Assembly (NCBI GenBank): GCA_905236755.1
Contig: CAJOCR010000017.1
Span: 1-45,899, forward strand
Direction of reading: 5' to 3'
DNA: 45,899 nt
Origin: an uncultured Prevotella sp.
GTDB lineage: Bacteria; Bacteroidota; Bacteroidia; Bacteroidales; Bacteroidaceae
Position numbers and translations under genes: made by a program. This document shows positions 36,134-43,585 of this stretch, piece after piece. Below the pieces are notes generated by a model, which saw only the letters and a program-made list of their open reading frames with translations, had not been told where the DNA came from and ran no database searches. Numbering within the stretch: position 1 is the stretch's first letter; every line of letters begins with the position of its first letter.

Positions 36134-37471
36134 TTATTTCAGAGTTCCGTTCTGATAGAACTTCAGCATATCAATGTTTAGAATGGTCATGTATTTGCTT
36201 TCAAGCTCATTTTGTTCTGCTTGCAGAAGTTTGTCCTTGCCGTTACGGAGTTCTACAATATTCTTCAAGCCAAGTTTGAACTGTTCAGACAGTAATTCGT
36301 AACTTTCCTTTGCGCTTTTTGTTGACTCCTGGGCAGAACGGAATCTATTCTGATTGGTTGTTGCCTGTAACCAGTATTCCTCAATAGTAGCCCAGAGATT
36401 TGTCTGTTCGTTTTTTAAATCGAGTAGGGCATTCTCTTTCTGAATATTGGCTTTATTCAAAGCCGTCTTTTTGCTTCTTTGATCAAAGATAGGTATTGAC
36501 ACGCTTACACCTGCTCCTGCATTGAAGTTGGTCTTTAATTGCTCACCCCATTTATTGTCGTTCATTGAGGTGGTGTTTGTGCCAACAGAAGCGTTAACGC
36601 CAACAGTAGGAAGGTTTTGTGCCTTTGCTATCTTTATCTGCAAGTTGCTTTGGTCAATAGCGTTCTGGTAAGCTTTTATCTCAGGACGAGAGTTAAGAGC
36701 TGATGTGTAAACATCGTTTAAAGAAGGAATGAGTTGCATAGCCATCTCGTCGGTTGATATCGTTGATGTTACCTCAAACTCTTCTTCATCTGTTATTTGT
36801 AGTAATTGCTTCAGTTGTCTTTTGAAGTTTCTTGTAGAGCTTTCTGCATTTATAACGTTATATTCGTCTTGTGCTCTCTGGGCTGTGAGCTGTGCCAAGT
36901 CGGCCTTACTCATTTTACCCACTTTCAACATCTCTTTACCGCGTTCCTCGTTTTGTCGGCTACTTTCTAAACTTTCTTTGTTTACCTTTATAGCCTCGGT
37001 AGAGTAGAGTATCTGTACATAAAGCTGAGTTATCTTTTCCTGAATGCTGTTAGCAGTTGTTGCAGAATCAATAGCAGCTTTCTGCTCTACCAGTTTGTTT
37101 AACTTTATGCTGTTGGTATTTCTGTTGCCGTTCCATACAGTCCAGTTGGCGTTCACACCGTATGAGCCGTTGTAATATACCTTGTCAACAGAACCTCTGG
37201 CATAACCATCACCGCTAATACCACTTGACACCCATGGCGTGTAGTTTGCCATTTGACTTGTTGATGCAGACAGTGAAGGAAGTAGTTGGGCCTTTGATTG
37301 CAGAATGTCTTCTTTTGCGTTGATACGGTTCAAACTGCTTTTCTGCAAGCTGATGTTGTTTTGTAGAGCATAAGCAATACACTCCTGCAAACTCCATTCC
37401 TTAGCGTTTGCTGTTGTTGCACTGGTTGCCAATGTTACTCCTATAAGACCTATAGCAATAATCTTCTTCAT
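36134..37471 (-). CDS. TolC-family outer-membrane efflux protein
   Basis: A 445-residue outer-membrane channel protein. MKKIIAIGLIGVTLATSATTANA is a Sec signal peptide. The mature protein has two structurally repeated helical/beta halves, as in TolC: WSLQECIAYALQNNISLQKSSLNRINAKEDI begins repeat 1, and the second half has SLNDVYTSALNSRPEIKAYQNAIDQSNLQIKIAKAQNLPTVGV (partial). Long coiled coils link them. It would act with an inner-membrane pump and adaptor, but neither is adjacent; the neighbour is ribE, 110 bases upstream on the same strand. Substrate unknown. Confidence 0.88.
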   Translation of the reverse strand: MKKIIAIGLIGVTLATSATTANAKEWSLQECIAYALQNNISLQKSSLNRINAKEDILQSKAQLLPSLSASTSQMANYTPWVSSGISGDGYARGSVDKVYYNGSYGVNANWTVWNGNRNTNSIKLNKLVEQKAAIDSATTANSIQEKITQLYVQILYSTEAIKVNKESLESSRQNEERGKEMLKVGKMSKADLAQLTAQRAQDEYNVINAESSTRNFKRQLKQLLQITDEEEFEVTSTISTDEMAMQLIPSLNDVYTSALNSRPEIKAYQNAIDQSNLQIKIAKAQNLPTVGVNASVGTNTTSMNDNKWGEQLKTNFNAGAGVSVSIPIFDQRSKKTALNKANIQKENALLDLKNEQTNLWATIEEYWLQATTNQNRFRSAQESTKSAKESYELLSEQFKLGLKNIVELRNGKDKLLQAEQNELESKYMTILNIDMLKFYQNGTLK

Positions 37472-37581
37472 GTTTTATTCTTTTTTATTTCGTGATTATT
37501 GTTGATAAGATGTCTAAACTCAGGAAAAAGTTTACAGGGGTGTAATATATTAACTAAAATTAGCACATTGTGCGCATCATT

Positions 37582-38184
37582 TTACGCAAACTGCTGCAAT
37601 CTTGCTATATATTTGCCTAAAATATCAAATTCCAGATTTACAACTGTTCCCACTTCAATATACTTAAAGTTGGTGTTCTCACGAGTATAAGGAATGATAG
37701 CAACAGTAAAGGTGTTGTTTGTTGGTTCGCATACTGTCAGCGAAACTCCGTTCACGGTTACTGAGCCTTTGTCGACGGTAAAATAGCCCTTGCGTGCCAT
37801 CTCTTTGTTGTCTGCATATTCAAAGGTGAAGTAGGTTGAACCGTCGGCATCTCTCATATTGATACATTTTGCAGTTTCGTCAACATGTCCTTGTACGATA
37901 TGACCATCGAGACGGCCGTTCATAAGCATAGAGCGTTCAACATTGACCTTGTCGCCTTCTTTAAGAAGTCCAAGGTTTGAACGGTCAAGAGTTTCTTTCA
38001 TTGCTGTAACAGTATATGTACCGTTTTCTATCTTTACCACAGTAAGGCACACGCCATTGTGAGCTACGCTTTGGTCAATCTTCAGTTCATCAACAAATGA
38101 GCATTTAAGAGTAAAATCGATGTTCTCTTGGTCTCTCTTGATAGCAACAACAGTTGCCATTTCTTCTACTATTCCACTAAACAT
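37582..38184 (-). CDS. ribE: Riboflavin synthase, alpha subunit
   Basis: A 200-residue enzyme that makes riboflavin from two 6,7-dimethyl-8-ribityllumazine molecules. It has the two lumazine-binding barrels: MFSGIVEEMATVVAIK starts the first (about 1-97), LDGHIVQGHVDETAKC the second (about 98-195). The start is MFSGIVEE at 38184; an ATG ten codons upstream adds an unrelated extension and would place the start within a small palindrome (TTCCATCCAAAATGGAA). No other rib gene is near. No promoter-like box is seen between it and the terminator at 38229-38270, so its expression may depend on read-through from the upstream RNA element. Confidence 0.94.
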   Translation of the reverse strand: MFSGIVEEMATVVAIKRDQENIDFTLKCSFVDELKIDQSVAHNGVCLTVVKIENGTYTVTAMKETLDRSNLGLLKEGDKVNVERSMLMNGRLDGHIVQGHVDETAKCINMRDADGSTYFTFEYADNKEMARKGYFTVDKGSVTVNGVSLTVCEPTNNTFTVAIIPYTRENTNFKYIEVGTVVNLEFDILGKYIARLQQFA

Positions 38185-38228
38185 ATTTAATTTTTTTATT
38201 AGAGTTTCTTCCATTTTGGATGGAAACT

Positions 38229-38270
38229 AAAAAAAGGCAGGATTCCCATTTAATACTGAGTAGTCCTGCC
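38229..38270 (-). terminator. Terminator between the structured RNA and ribE
   Basis: On the minus strand: GGCAGGA, 21-base loop, TCCTGCC, then TTTTTTT. It lies 45 bases upstream of the ribE ATG. Confidence 0.82.
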
Positions 38271-38488
38271 GTTTATCTTTAAAAGAGGTTGCTCGATGAT
38301 GTGATGAAACTCCGAGCAATACATGATTTGAGAGCTCTCCGTCGTTGTAATCCACCGGCCTTGTTGGCTTACCTCACATAGTGAGTTTATGTGGCCCGCC
38401 ATTAACAAAAGAAACTACCTCGGTTTTCGATATTATTTGATGAGTATCCCGATCTAACCGACGCAACCTCAATTTTTGTTCTTTTCTA
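38229..38488 (-). ncRNA. Structured RNA or attenuator leader upstream of ribE
   Basis: A transcript of about 260 bases is predicted from a consensus promoter (38494-38525) to a terminator (38229-38270). The body has an 8-bp closing helix GAGGTTGC/GCAACCTC (plus-strand 38463-38470 with 38285-38292), a hairpin TCGGTT/AACCGA (38420-38425 with 38456-38461), a hairpin CACATA/TATGTG (38375-38380 with 38388-38393), and a hairpin TTGCTCG/CGAGCAA (38289-38295 with 38313-38319) whose arm overlaps that of the closing helix, so the two exclude each other. It has no ORF. It could be a standalone RNA (6S-like or another Bacteroidales RNA) or a switch controlling ribE. It lacks the conserved core of FMN riboswitches. 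Confidence 0.6.
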
Positions 38489-38493
38489 TATTG

Positions 38494-38525
38494 CAAAGAT
38501 AGGAATAATCTACTTTCCCTCCAAA
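38494..38525 (-). promoter_or_regulatory. Promoter of the structured RNA upstream of ribE
   Basis: On the minus strand, TTTG at 38522-38525, 20 bases, TATCTTTG at 38494-38501; predicted transcript start near 38488. Confidence 0.75.
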
Positions 38526-38611
38526 TTTTTTGAGGTATTTCTCGACTACTCCTTTCTTTATTTTTAGGGATGTCAAGAACAATGCTTCACTCGTTAGAGA
38601 GGAGCTGATAG

Positions 38612-40666
38612 TTAGATGAGTTCTACAGATCTCTTAACGAATTCAGCAAGTGCCTCTCCCTTCAGCATGCCATTCTGTAGAAGAGCAAGGTCGATAAGCT
38701 GATGAACAACCTTGTTGCCCTTAGCATATTCGCTCAAAACTTCTGTTTTCTTGCTGCGCTGTTCGCTGATAGCATTCTCGGTATTCTTAACATCGTCTTT
38801 CTCTTCCTGAGTGATTTCCTCTGGTTTCTTACCTGACTGGCTCTGGCGCAATGCTGCCAAACGCGCTTCCTGTCCCTTGATTTCGCTAAGGATAGGCTTA
38901 AGCTTTTCTGTTGTGTTGGCATTGGTATCTTCCAAAACCTTCTTTACCAATGGGTGATCAGAGTTCACAACAAGAGTGTAGCTGTCTGGCATTTGCTGAT
39001 AGAAGCTCATGCCCTGCTGGAAGTGACTGATGTCCTTCATACGACGCATGTATTCGTTCTGAATAATCATCACAGGAGTTGATGTCTCGCCTAAAGACTG
39101 TACGTCAACCATGAAGTTTGTTTTTTCAAGTTCAGGCATCTGTGTGTTGAATACCTGTGACAAATTGTCAGTATCGTCTGCGCTGAGTGTTGACTTAGGC
39201 TGATCGTCTTTCTGGATAAGTCGGTCGGCAATGTCAGCATCCACACGTGTGAACTGTGTCTTTTCTAATTTCTGCTCAAGCATGCTTACCATAGGAGTGT
39301 CAAGCTGACCATCCATAAGCAATACGCTGTAGCCCTTGTTCTGAGCTGCCTTGATATAGCTATACTGCTCCTCCTTGTTGTTTGCATAGAGGTAAATCAG
39401 ATTTCCGTTCTTGTCGGTCTGATTATCCTTAACAAGAGTCTTGTATTCTTCGAAGGTGAAGAACTTACCATCTACATCCTTGAACAAAGCAAAGTCTTTA
39501 GCACGGTCGTAGAAGCTCTCTTCTGACAGCATTCCGTAGTTGATGAAAATTTTCAGGTCGTCCCATTTGCTTTCATAATCCTTGCGGTCGGTCTTAAAGA
39601 TAGAACTCAATCGGTCGGCTACCTTCTTTGTGATATATGTAGAAATCTTCTTTACGTTAGCATCGCTCTGCAAATAGCTACGGCTCACGTTAAGAGGGAT
39701 GTCTGGAGAATCGATAACACCGTGGAGTAGGGTGAGGAACTCAGGAACAATACCCTCTACCTGGTCGGTAACGAATACCTGGTTGCAATACAACTGTATC
39801 TTGTTGCGCTGCAACTCGATATTGTTCTTTATACGTGGGAAATAAAGCACACCTGTAAGGTGGAAAGGATAGTCAACGTTAAGATGAATCCAGAACAAAG
39901 GCTCATCGTTCATAGGGAACAGAGTCTGATAGAACTGCTTGTAGTCCTCGTCTTTCAATGAAGAAGGAGTCTTTGTCCACAGAGGTTCTACATTATTAAT
40001 AACGTTGTTCTTCTCAGTGTCCTGCATCTTACCATCTTTCCATTCCTGCTTCTTACCGAAGATTACAGATACAGGCATGAACTTACAATACTTGTTCAGC
40101 AGTTTCTCAATAGTCTGCTTCTCAAGGAACTCCTTGCAGTCGTCGCTGATATGCAGCACGATATCAGTACCACGTTCTTCACGCTCAGCATCGCTGATTT
40201 CATATTCGGGACTACCATCGCAAGTCCATTTTACAGCCTTGCTGCCTTCTTTGTAGCTCTTAGTGATGATATCCACACGGTCGCTCACCATAAAGCTTGA
40301 GTAGAAACCCAAACCGAAGTGACCGATAATGGCATTTGCCTTATCCTTATATTTATCAAGGAAGTCAGTAACGCCAGAGAAAGCAATCTGATTGATATAT
40401 CTGTCAATTTCTTCCTCGGTCATACCGATACCGTTATCCGAGATAGTTAAGGTCTTAGCCTCGGTGTCCAGCTTCACACTGACAGCAAGGTCACCTAACT
40501 CGCCTTTGAAATCGCCCTGAGCAGCCAGAGTCTTCAACTTCTGTGTAGCATCAACGGCATTTGAAACCATTTCACGAATAAAGATTTCATGATCAGAATA
40601 GAGAAACTTTTTGATTACAGGGAAGATATTCTCAGTTGTAACCCCGATATTTCCTTTTTGTGACAT
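38612..40666 (-). CDS. htpG: Chaperone HtpG (Hsp90)
   Basis: A 684-residue cytoplasmic Hsp90. The N-terminal GHKL ATPase domain shows EIFIREMVSNAVDA (catalytic Glu and Asn), ISDNGIGMTEEEI and GHFGLGFYSSFMV. The middle domain contains NVSRSYLQSD, and the C-terminal dimerisation domain ends AEFVKRSVELI. A charged, Lys/Glu-rich segment at about 590-640 (SGKKPEEITQEEKDDVKN) is a Bacteroidota-type insertion. It is slightly longer than E. coli HtpG (624). It is monocistronic and divergent from the tRNA-Arg pair. Confidence 0.95.
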   Translation of the reverse strand: MSQKGNIGVTTENIFPVIKKFLYSDHEIFIREMVSNAVDATQKLKTLAAQGDFKGELGDLAVSVKLDTEAKTLTISDNGIGMTEEEIDRYINQIAFSGVTDFLDKYKDKANAIIGHFGLGFYSSFMVSDRVDIITKSYKEGSKAVKWTCDGSPEYEISDAEREERGTDIVLHISDDCKEFLEKQTIEKLLNKYCKFMPVSVIFGKKQEWKDGKMQDTEKNNVINNVEPLWTKTPSSLKDEDYKQFYQTLFPMNDEPLFWIHLNVDYPFHLTGVLYFPRIKNNIELQRNKIQLYCNQVFVTDQVEGIVPEFLTLLHGVIDSPDIPLNVSRSYLQSDANVKKISTYITKKVADRLSSIFKTDRKDYESKWDDLKIFINYGMLSEESFYDRAKDFALFKDVDGKFFTFEEYKTLVKDNQTDKNGNLIYLYANNKEEQYSYIKAAQNKGYSVLLMDGQLDTPMVSMLEQKLEKTQFTRVDADIADRLIQKDDQPKSTLSADDTDNLSQVFNTQMPELEKTNFMVDVQSLGETSTPVMIIQNEYMRRMKDISHFQQGMSFYQQMPDSYTLVVNSDHPLVKKVLEDTNANTTEKLKPILSEIKGQEARLAALRQSQSGKKPEEITQEEKDDVKNTENAISEQRSKKTEVLSEYAKGNKVVHQLIDLALLQNGMLKGEALAEFVKRSVELI

Positions 40667-40774
40667 AACTATATATATGTTTAAAATTTCGTTCTGTTCA
40701 TACTAATCGCAAAATGCGTGCCAAAGAGTAGAATAGAGCATAAAAAAACTTTTTTCAAAAAAACGGGCAAATGT

Positions 40775-40806
40775 TTTGGTCGTTTCAAAAATAGTTGTTA
40801 CCTTTG
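40775..40806 (+). promoter_or_regulatory. Promoter of the tRNA-Arg pair
   Basis: TTTG at 40775-40778, 20 bases, TACCTTTG at 40799-40806. Confidence 0.85.
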
Positions 40807-40827
40807 CACTCGCAATTCGAAAATGAA

Positions 40828-40901
40828 GGCTCCGTAGCTCAACTGAATAGAGCATCTGACTACGGATCAGAAGGTTACAGGTTTGAATCCTGTCGGAGTC
40901 A
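40828..40901 (+). tRNA. tRNA-Arg (ACG), copy 1
   Basis: A 74-nt cloverleaf: acceptor GGCTCCG with CGGAGTC (one G-T), anticodon stem CTGAC/GTCAG-type around ACG (CTGACTACGGATCAG), T arm CAGGTTTGAATCCTG. A34 is expected to become inosine. No CCA is encoded. Confidence 0.96.
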
Positions 40902-40938
40902 CTTCAATATTTTTTCGATGAGCAATTTTTTACGGCTT

Positions 40939-41012
40939 GGCTCCGTAGCTCAACTGAATAGAGCATCTGACTACGGATCAGAAGGTTACAGGTTTGAATC
41001 CTGTCGGAGTCA
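40939..41012 (+). tRNA. tRNA-Arg (ACG), copy 2
   Basis: Identical to copy 1 over 74 nt, 37 bases downstream. Its last 16 bases plus CAAA recur at 41106-41125. Confidence 0.96.
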
Positions 41013-41023
41013 CAAATAAAAAT

Positions 41024-41062
41024 AAGTGGAAACGAAAGCTTGCTTTTGGTTTTCACTTTTTT
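41024..41062 (+). terminator. Terminator of the tRNA-Arg pair
   Basis: AAGTGGAAACGAAAGC, loop TT, GCTTTTGGTTTTCACTT, then a T run. Confidence 0.85.
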
Positions 41063-41105
41063 GTTTGGTAATTAGCCCATGGCAGGGGCCAGGATCAATA
41101 TAATT

Positions 41106-41125
41106 AATCCTGTCGGAGTCACAAA
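41106..41125 (+). repeat. Duplicated tRNA-Arg 3' end (att-like)
   Basis: A 20-base exact copy of 40997-41016 (AATCCTGTCGGAGTCACAAA), the 3' end of tRNA-Arg copy 2 plus four flanking bases. The rest of the tRNA is absent upstream. This is the footprint expected from a tRNA-targeting integrase, or a decayed third tRNA gene. Confidence 0.7.
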
Positions 41126-41130
41126 ACATT

Positions 41131-41167
41131 AAAAGCGAGCAAAGTTCACTTTGGCTCGTTTTTTTTT
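41131..41167 (+). terminator. Second terminator behind the tRNA-Arg 3' fragment
   Basis: GCGAGCAAAG, loop TTCA, CTTTGGCTCG, then nine T. It repeats the layout 'tRNA 3' end plus terminator' seen at 41012-41062. Confidence 0.8.
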
Positions 41168-41227
41168 ATGTGTCGTGGTGTGTGTGTTGATATTTTTCCA
41201 AGAAATAGGATGTTTTCGTTAGAAAAA

Positions 41228-41360
41228 GTTAGCGCCACTAGCGCCATAGCGCCATAGCGCCACATAACATGTTTATTTTAAAAATATCATATATAATAAT
41301 GTGTTTGTATATAATTTAATGTAAAATGGCGCTTGGCGCTATGTCGCTAGTGGCGCTAAC
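41228..41360. repeat. Long GCGCC inverted repeat with AT-rich core
   Basis: Arms of about 35 bases, 41228-41262 (GTTAGCGCCACTAGCGCC then ATAGCGCCATAGCGCCA) and 41327-41360 (its near-perfect reverse complement), flank a 64-base AT-rich core. The arms are built from repeated AGCGCCAT/C units. No ORF is present. It is the most prominent structure in the gene-free stretch 41168-41727. Confidence 0.85.
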
Positions 41361-41530
41361 TTCAGTTTTTTAAGAAGATGTTGCTGCTTATTTATAGTGA
41401 CGTTTCTTTTGTTTTGTAAAAAAATATCAGAGCTTGCCTTTGCGGTTAGTTCTATTCGTCAGAATATAAAATATAATTTTTCGGCGTTTTTTGTCATTTT
41501 CGTATATATCCGAAATATACTTGGGATAGG

Positions 41531-41590
41531 AAAACCATATAGTTATTATGCGTAAACCATATGTTTATGACATGAAAACAATATAGTAAC
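41531..41590. repeat. Three degenerate AAACCATAT direct repeats
   Basis: Units begin at 41531, 41554 and 41575 (AAAACCATATAGTTATTATG, AAACCATATGTTTATGACATG, AAAACAATATAGTAAC). Spacing is 21-23 bases. Non-coding and of unknown role; otherwise 41361-41727 shows nothing I can name. Confidence 0.45.
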
Positions 41591-41727
41591 TAATAAGCAG
41601 TAAGCTGTAAACTGTAGGATAGGTAAGCCAATAACCTCAAAAACTCATTAGCTTTTCGCCTTAAAATTAAATATAATAAGGTGAAAATAAAAAAATGAAA
41701 CTTTTTTGAGAAAAACTTGCAAAAAGT

Positions 41728-41758
41728 TTTGGTGGTTCGGAAAAAAGCACTACCTTTG
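41728..41758 (+). promoter_or_regulatory. Promoter of the tRNA-Ser/Glu pair
   Basis: TTTG at 41728-41731, 19 bases, TACCTTTG at 41751-41758. Confidence 0.85.
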
Positions 41759-41808
41759 CATCGCATTTGAGAACAATGCTTGGCAACTCGGTTAAACGAG
41801 CCCTGACT

Positions 41809-41895
41809 GGAAGGATGGGTGAGTGGCTGAAACCACCAGTTTGCTAAACTGACGTGCGGGTTACCGTACCGGGGGTTCGAATCCCCCTCCTTCCG
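41809..41895 (+). tRNA. tRNA-Ser (GCT)
   Basis: An 87-nt class II tRNA: acceptor GGAAGGA with TCCTTCC, discriminator G, anticodon loop TTGCTAA (anticodon GCT), long variable arm, T arm GGGGGTTCGAATCCCCC. No CCA is encoded. Confidence 0.96.
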
Positions 41896-41949
41896 CAGAG
41901 CGAGGGTCGGGCGATTCATTCTCAAGCAGGGCGCAGGCCCAACTAACCT

Positions 41950-42021
41950 GGTCGATTCATCTAATGGTTAGGATACAAGATTCTCAATCTTGGCATAGGG
42001 GTTCGATTCCCCTATCGACTA
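41950..42021 (+). tRNA. tRNA-Glu (CTC)
   Basis: A 72-nt cloverleaf: acceptor GGTCGAT with ATCGACT (terminal G-T), D arm ATCTAATGGTTAGGAT, anticodon stem CAAGA/TCTTG around TTCTCAA (anticodon CTC), T arm AGGGGTTCGATTCCCCT. The acceptor register could shift by one base. Confidence 0.92.
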
Positions 42022-42061
42022 CAAAAAGAGTGTTACTTGATAAAAAGTAGCACTCTTTTTT
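42022..42061 (+). terminator. Terminator after tRNA-Glu
   Basis: AAAAAGAGTGTTACTT, loop GATA, AAAGTAGCACTC, then TTTTTT. Confidence 0.85.
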
Positions 42062-42082
42062 CGTTATGAAAAAAGCGGAATT

Positions 42083-42961
42083 ATGAAACATCCTTATTTA
42101 CGTTTACATGCAGGAGTATTGCTGGCAGGAGCCACAGGCTTATTCGGACGACTTGTTTCTGTTGCCGAATTGCCTTTGGTGTTCTTTCGTGTTCTGTTTT
42201 CGGCAATTGTGTTTGCTTTGATCATGGGTATGCAAAAGAAGCTTCATCGTATGCCACTGCGTCATTTGTTGATGATTGGTGGGTGTGGCGCTCTCTTGTC
42301 TATTCACTGGGTGTTTTATTATGGAAGTATCAAGGCGGCTAATGTGTCAATAGGTGCTGTATGTATTGCTCTTGTTGGTTTCTTCACGGCTATTATAGAA
42401 CCGTTGTTTTTTACCCACAAGCGAATATCTTGGAAGGAAATGCTGCTTAGCTTAATAGCTGTGTTGGGTATTGTGCTTATCTTTGGTCTTGATGCACGTT
42501 ATCGTTTAGGTATTGCTCTTGGTTTTGTGTCTTCTTTAGTATATACTTTCTTTTCTCTTTGTAGTAAGAAGGTACAGGCGGAAACAAAACATAAAAGCAG
42601 TACTATGCTGTTGTATGAGTTTGTTGGTGGAGTGGTTGTTCTTACGCCGTTGACACCTCTTTATGGGTTGGTTTTTCCTGATGTTCAGATAATGCCAACG
42701 TCGCGTGATTTCTTGTTGCTGTTTTTGTTTGCTTCAGCATTCACAATATCTCCTTTTCTTCTTGAGTTGCAAGCTTTGCGTTCGATATCGGCATTTACTG
42801 TTAATCTGAGCTATAATCTCGAACCGCTATATACTATTCTTCTTGCTATGCTCATCTTTGGCGAGCAGAGTGAACTTAATGCTTCGTTCTGGGCTGGTGT
42901 GTTACTTATTGTCCTTTCTGTTGTGTTGCAGACATTAAGAACTGTAAGGCGTAAGGCGTAG
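42083..42961 (+). CDS. DMT-superfamily transporter (EamA type)
   Basis: A 292-residue inner-membrane protein with about ten hydrophobic helices in two EamA halves (about 5-135 and 148-288). HAGVLLAGATGLFGRL opens the first half; LAMLIFGEQSELNASFWAGVLLIVLSVVLQ, the typical 'E-L---f--G--lI' end, closes the second. Related proteins export or import amino acids, nucleosides and other small metabolites; substrate cannot be inferred. The ATG lies 22 bases after the tRNA terminator, and no separate promoter box is evident. Confidence 0.85.
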   Translation: MKHPYLRLHAGVLLAGATGLFGRLVSVAELPLVFFRVLFSAIVFALIMGMQKKLHRMPLRHLLMIGGCGALLSIHWVFYYGSIKAANVSIGAVCIALVGFFTAIIEPLFFTHKRISWKEMLLSLIAVLGIVLIFGLDARYRLGIALGFVSSLVYTFFSLCSKKVQAETKHKSSTMLLYEFVGGVVVLTPLTPLYGLVFPDVQIMPTSRDFLLLFLFASAFTISPFLLELQALRSISAFTVNLSYNLEPLYTILLAMLIFGEQSELNASFWAGVLLIVLSVVLQTLRTVRRKA

Positions 42962-43030
42962 TCTTTTGTGTGATGAGTTTTTATACTCATAAATGAGGAT
43001 AATCTTACATTTTTTCGTGATTTATGAGGA

Positions 43031-43061
43031 TTGTAGATTTTTTACAACCTCATTACCTTTG
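43031..43061 (+). promoter_or_regulatory. Promoter of the lipoprotein/TonB-receptor operon
   Basis: TTG at 43031-43033, 20 bases, TACCTTTG at 43054-43061. ATG follows 35 bases later. Confidence 0.7.
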
Positions 43062-43096
43062 CAGTCGAATTAATTAACCAAAGGTAAATAGAAAAA

Positions 43097-43585
43097 ATGA
43101 AAAAGTTAAAAAACTTGTTAGTATTGATGATGGCTGTAATGGCCGTTGTAATGGTGTCTTCATGTGGTGGCGATGATGATAATAATGCAGATCTTGCTCC
43201 TGGAGCGGCCAAGATTGTAGCTGGAAACTATGTTGCTACGATGAATTGCGAAGTGATGAAACAATTGCTTACTTATGAAAATGTTTCCGTATCTATTGTA
43301 GCTAAGGATGATGCAACTGTTGATATTAAGGTTAGCAGTTTTGGAGAAGGAGGTAGAAAGCTTGATCCTGTAGATATTAAGGACGTGAAGGTTACAGGCG
43401 AGGATGGCAACTACGCAATTACTTCTAAGGAGTTTAGTGGTACTACAGAAAATGGTAAAGCATATTCAGGGGTAGTTACAGGAACTTATGTTGCTGGTAA
43501 ACTTTCGCTGGTTTACTCTCTGCAGTATGGCTCTATGCCTATGCCTATGCAAAACACTTTTGAGGCACAGAAAACAGCTGAATAA
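43097..43585 (+). CDS. Small outer-membrane lipoprotein, calycin-like
   Basis: A 162-residue lipoprotein. The signal peptide is MKKLKNLLVLMMAVMAVVMV with lipobox VSSC, followed by GGDDDNN, the acidic post-Cys stretch that in Bacteroidota favours surface export. The rest is a short beta-rich domain, possibly a calycin-like barrel. It contains no histidine at all and has a Met-rich segment GSMPMPMQNTF near the C-terminus. Its stop codon overlaps the ATG of the TonB-dependent receptor by one base (TAATG), so the two are translationally coupled. The pair resembles HmuY-HmuR-type haem systems in layout; ligand unknown. Confidence 0.8.
   Translation: MKKLKNLLVLMMAVMAVVMVSSCGGDDDNNADLAPGAAKIVAGNYVATMNCEVMKQLLTYENVSVSIVAKDDATVDIKVSSFGEGGRKLDPVDIKDVKVTGEDGNYAITSKEFSGTTENGKAYSGVVTGTYVAGKLSLVYSLQYGSMPMPMQNTFEAQKTAE

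Noticed and set aside
36105..36136. Minus-strand terminator of the TolC-family gene (AAGAGAGAAT/ATTCTCTT hairpin)
   Set aside because: The stem is imperfect and lacks a T run on the minus strand.
38229..38488. FMN riboswitch, RNase P RNA, tmRNA or SRP RNA at the ribE upstream RNA
   Set aside because: The FMN core GGGGCAGGGTG, the RNase P GAGGAAAGTCC segment, a tRNA-like tmRNA end and the SRP GGAAGCAGCC loop are all missing.
40795..41019. Plus-strand ORF of 74 codons
   Set aside because: It reads through both tRNA-Arg genes; the repeated peptide is the duplicated tRNA.
41017..41105. Small mobile element between the two tRNA-Arg 3' ends
   Set aside because: Only ~90 bases remain, mostly the tRNA terminator; no gene or inverted ends can be shown, so only the scar is reported.
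41590..41925. Minus-strand ORF of 111 codons
   Set aside because: It runs antisense through the tRNA-Ser and its promoter and has no protein-like features.
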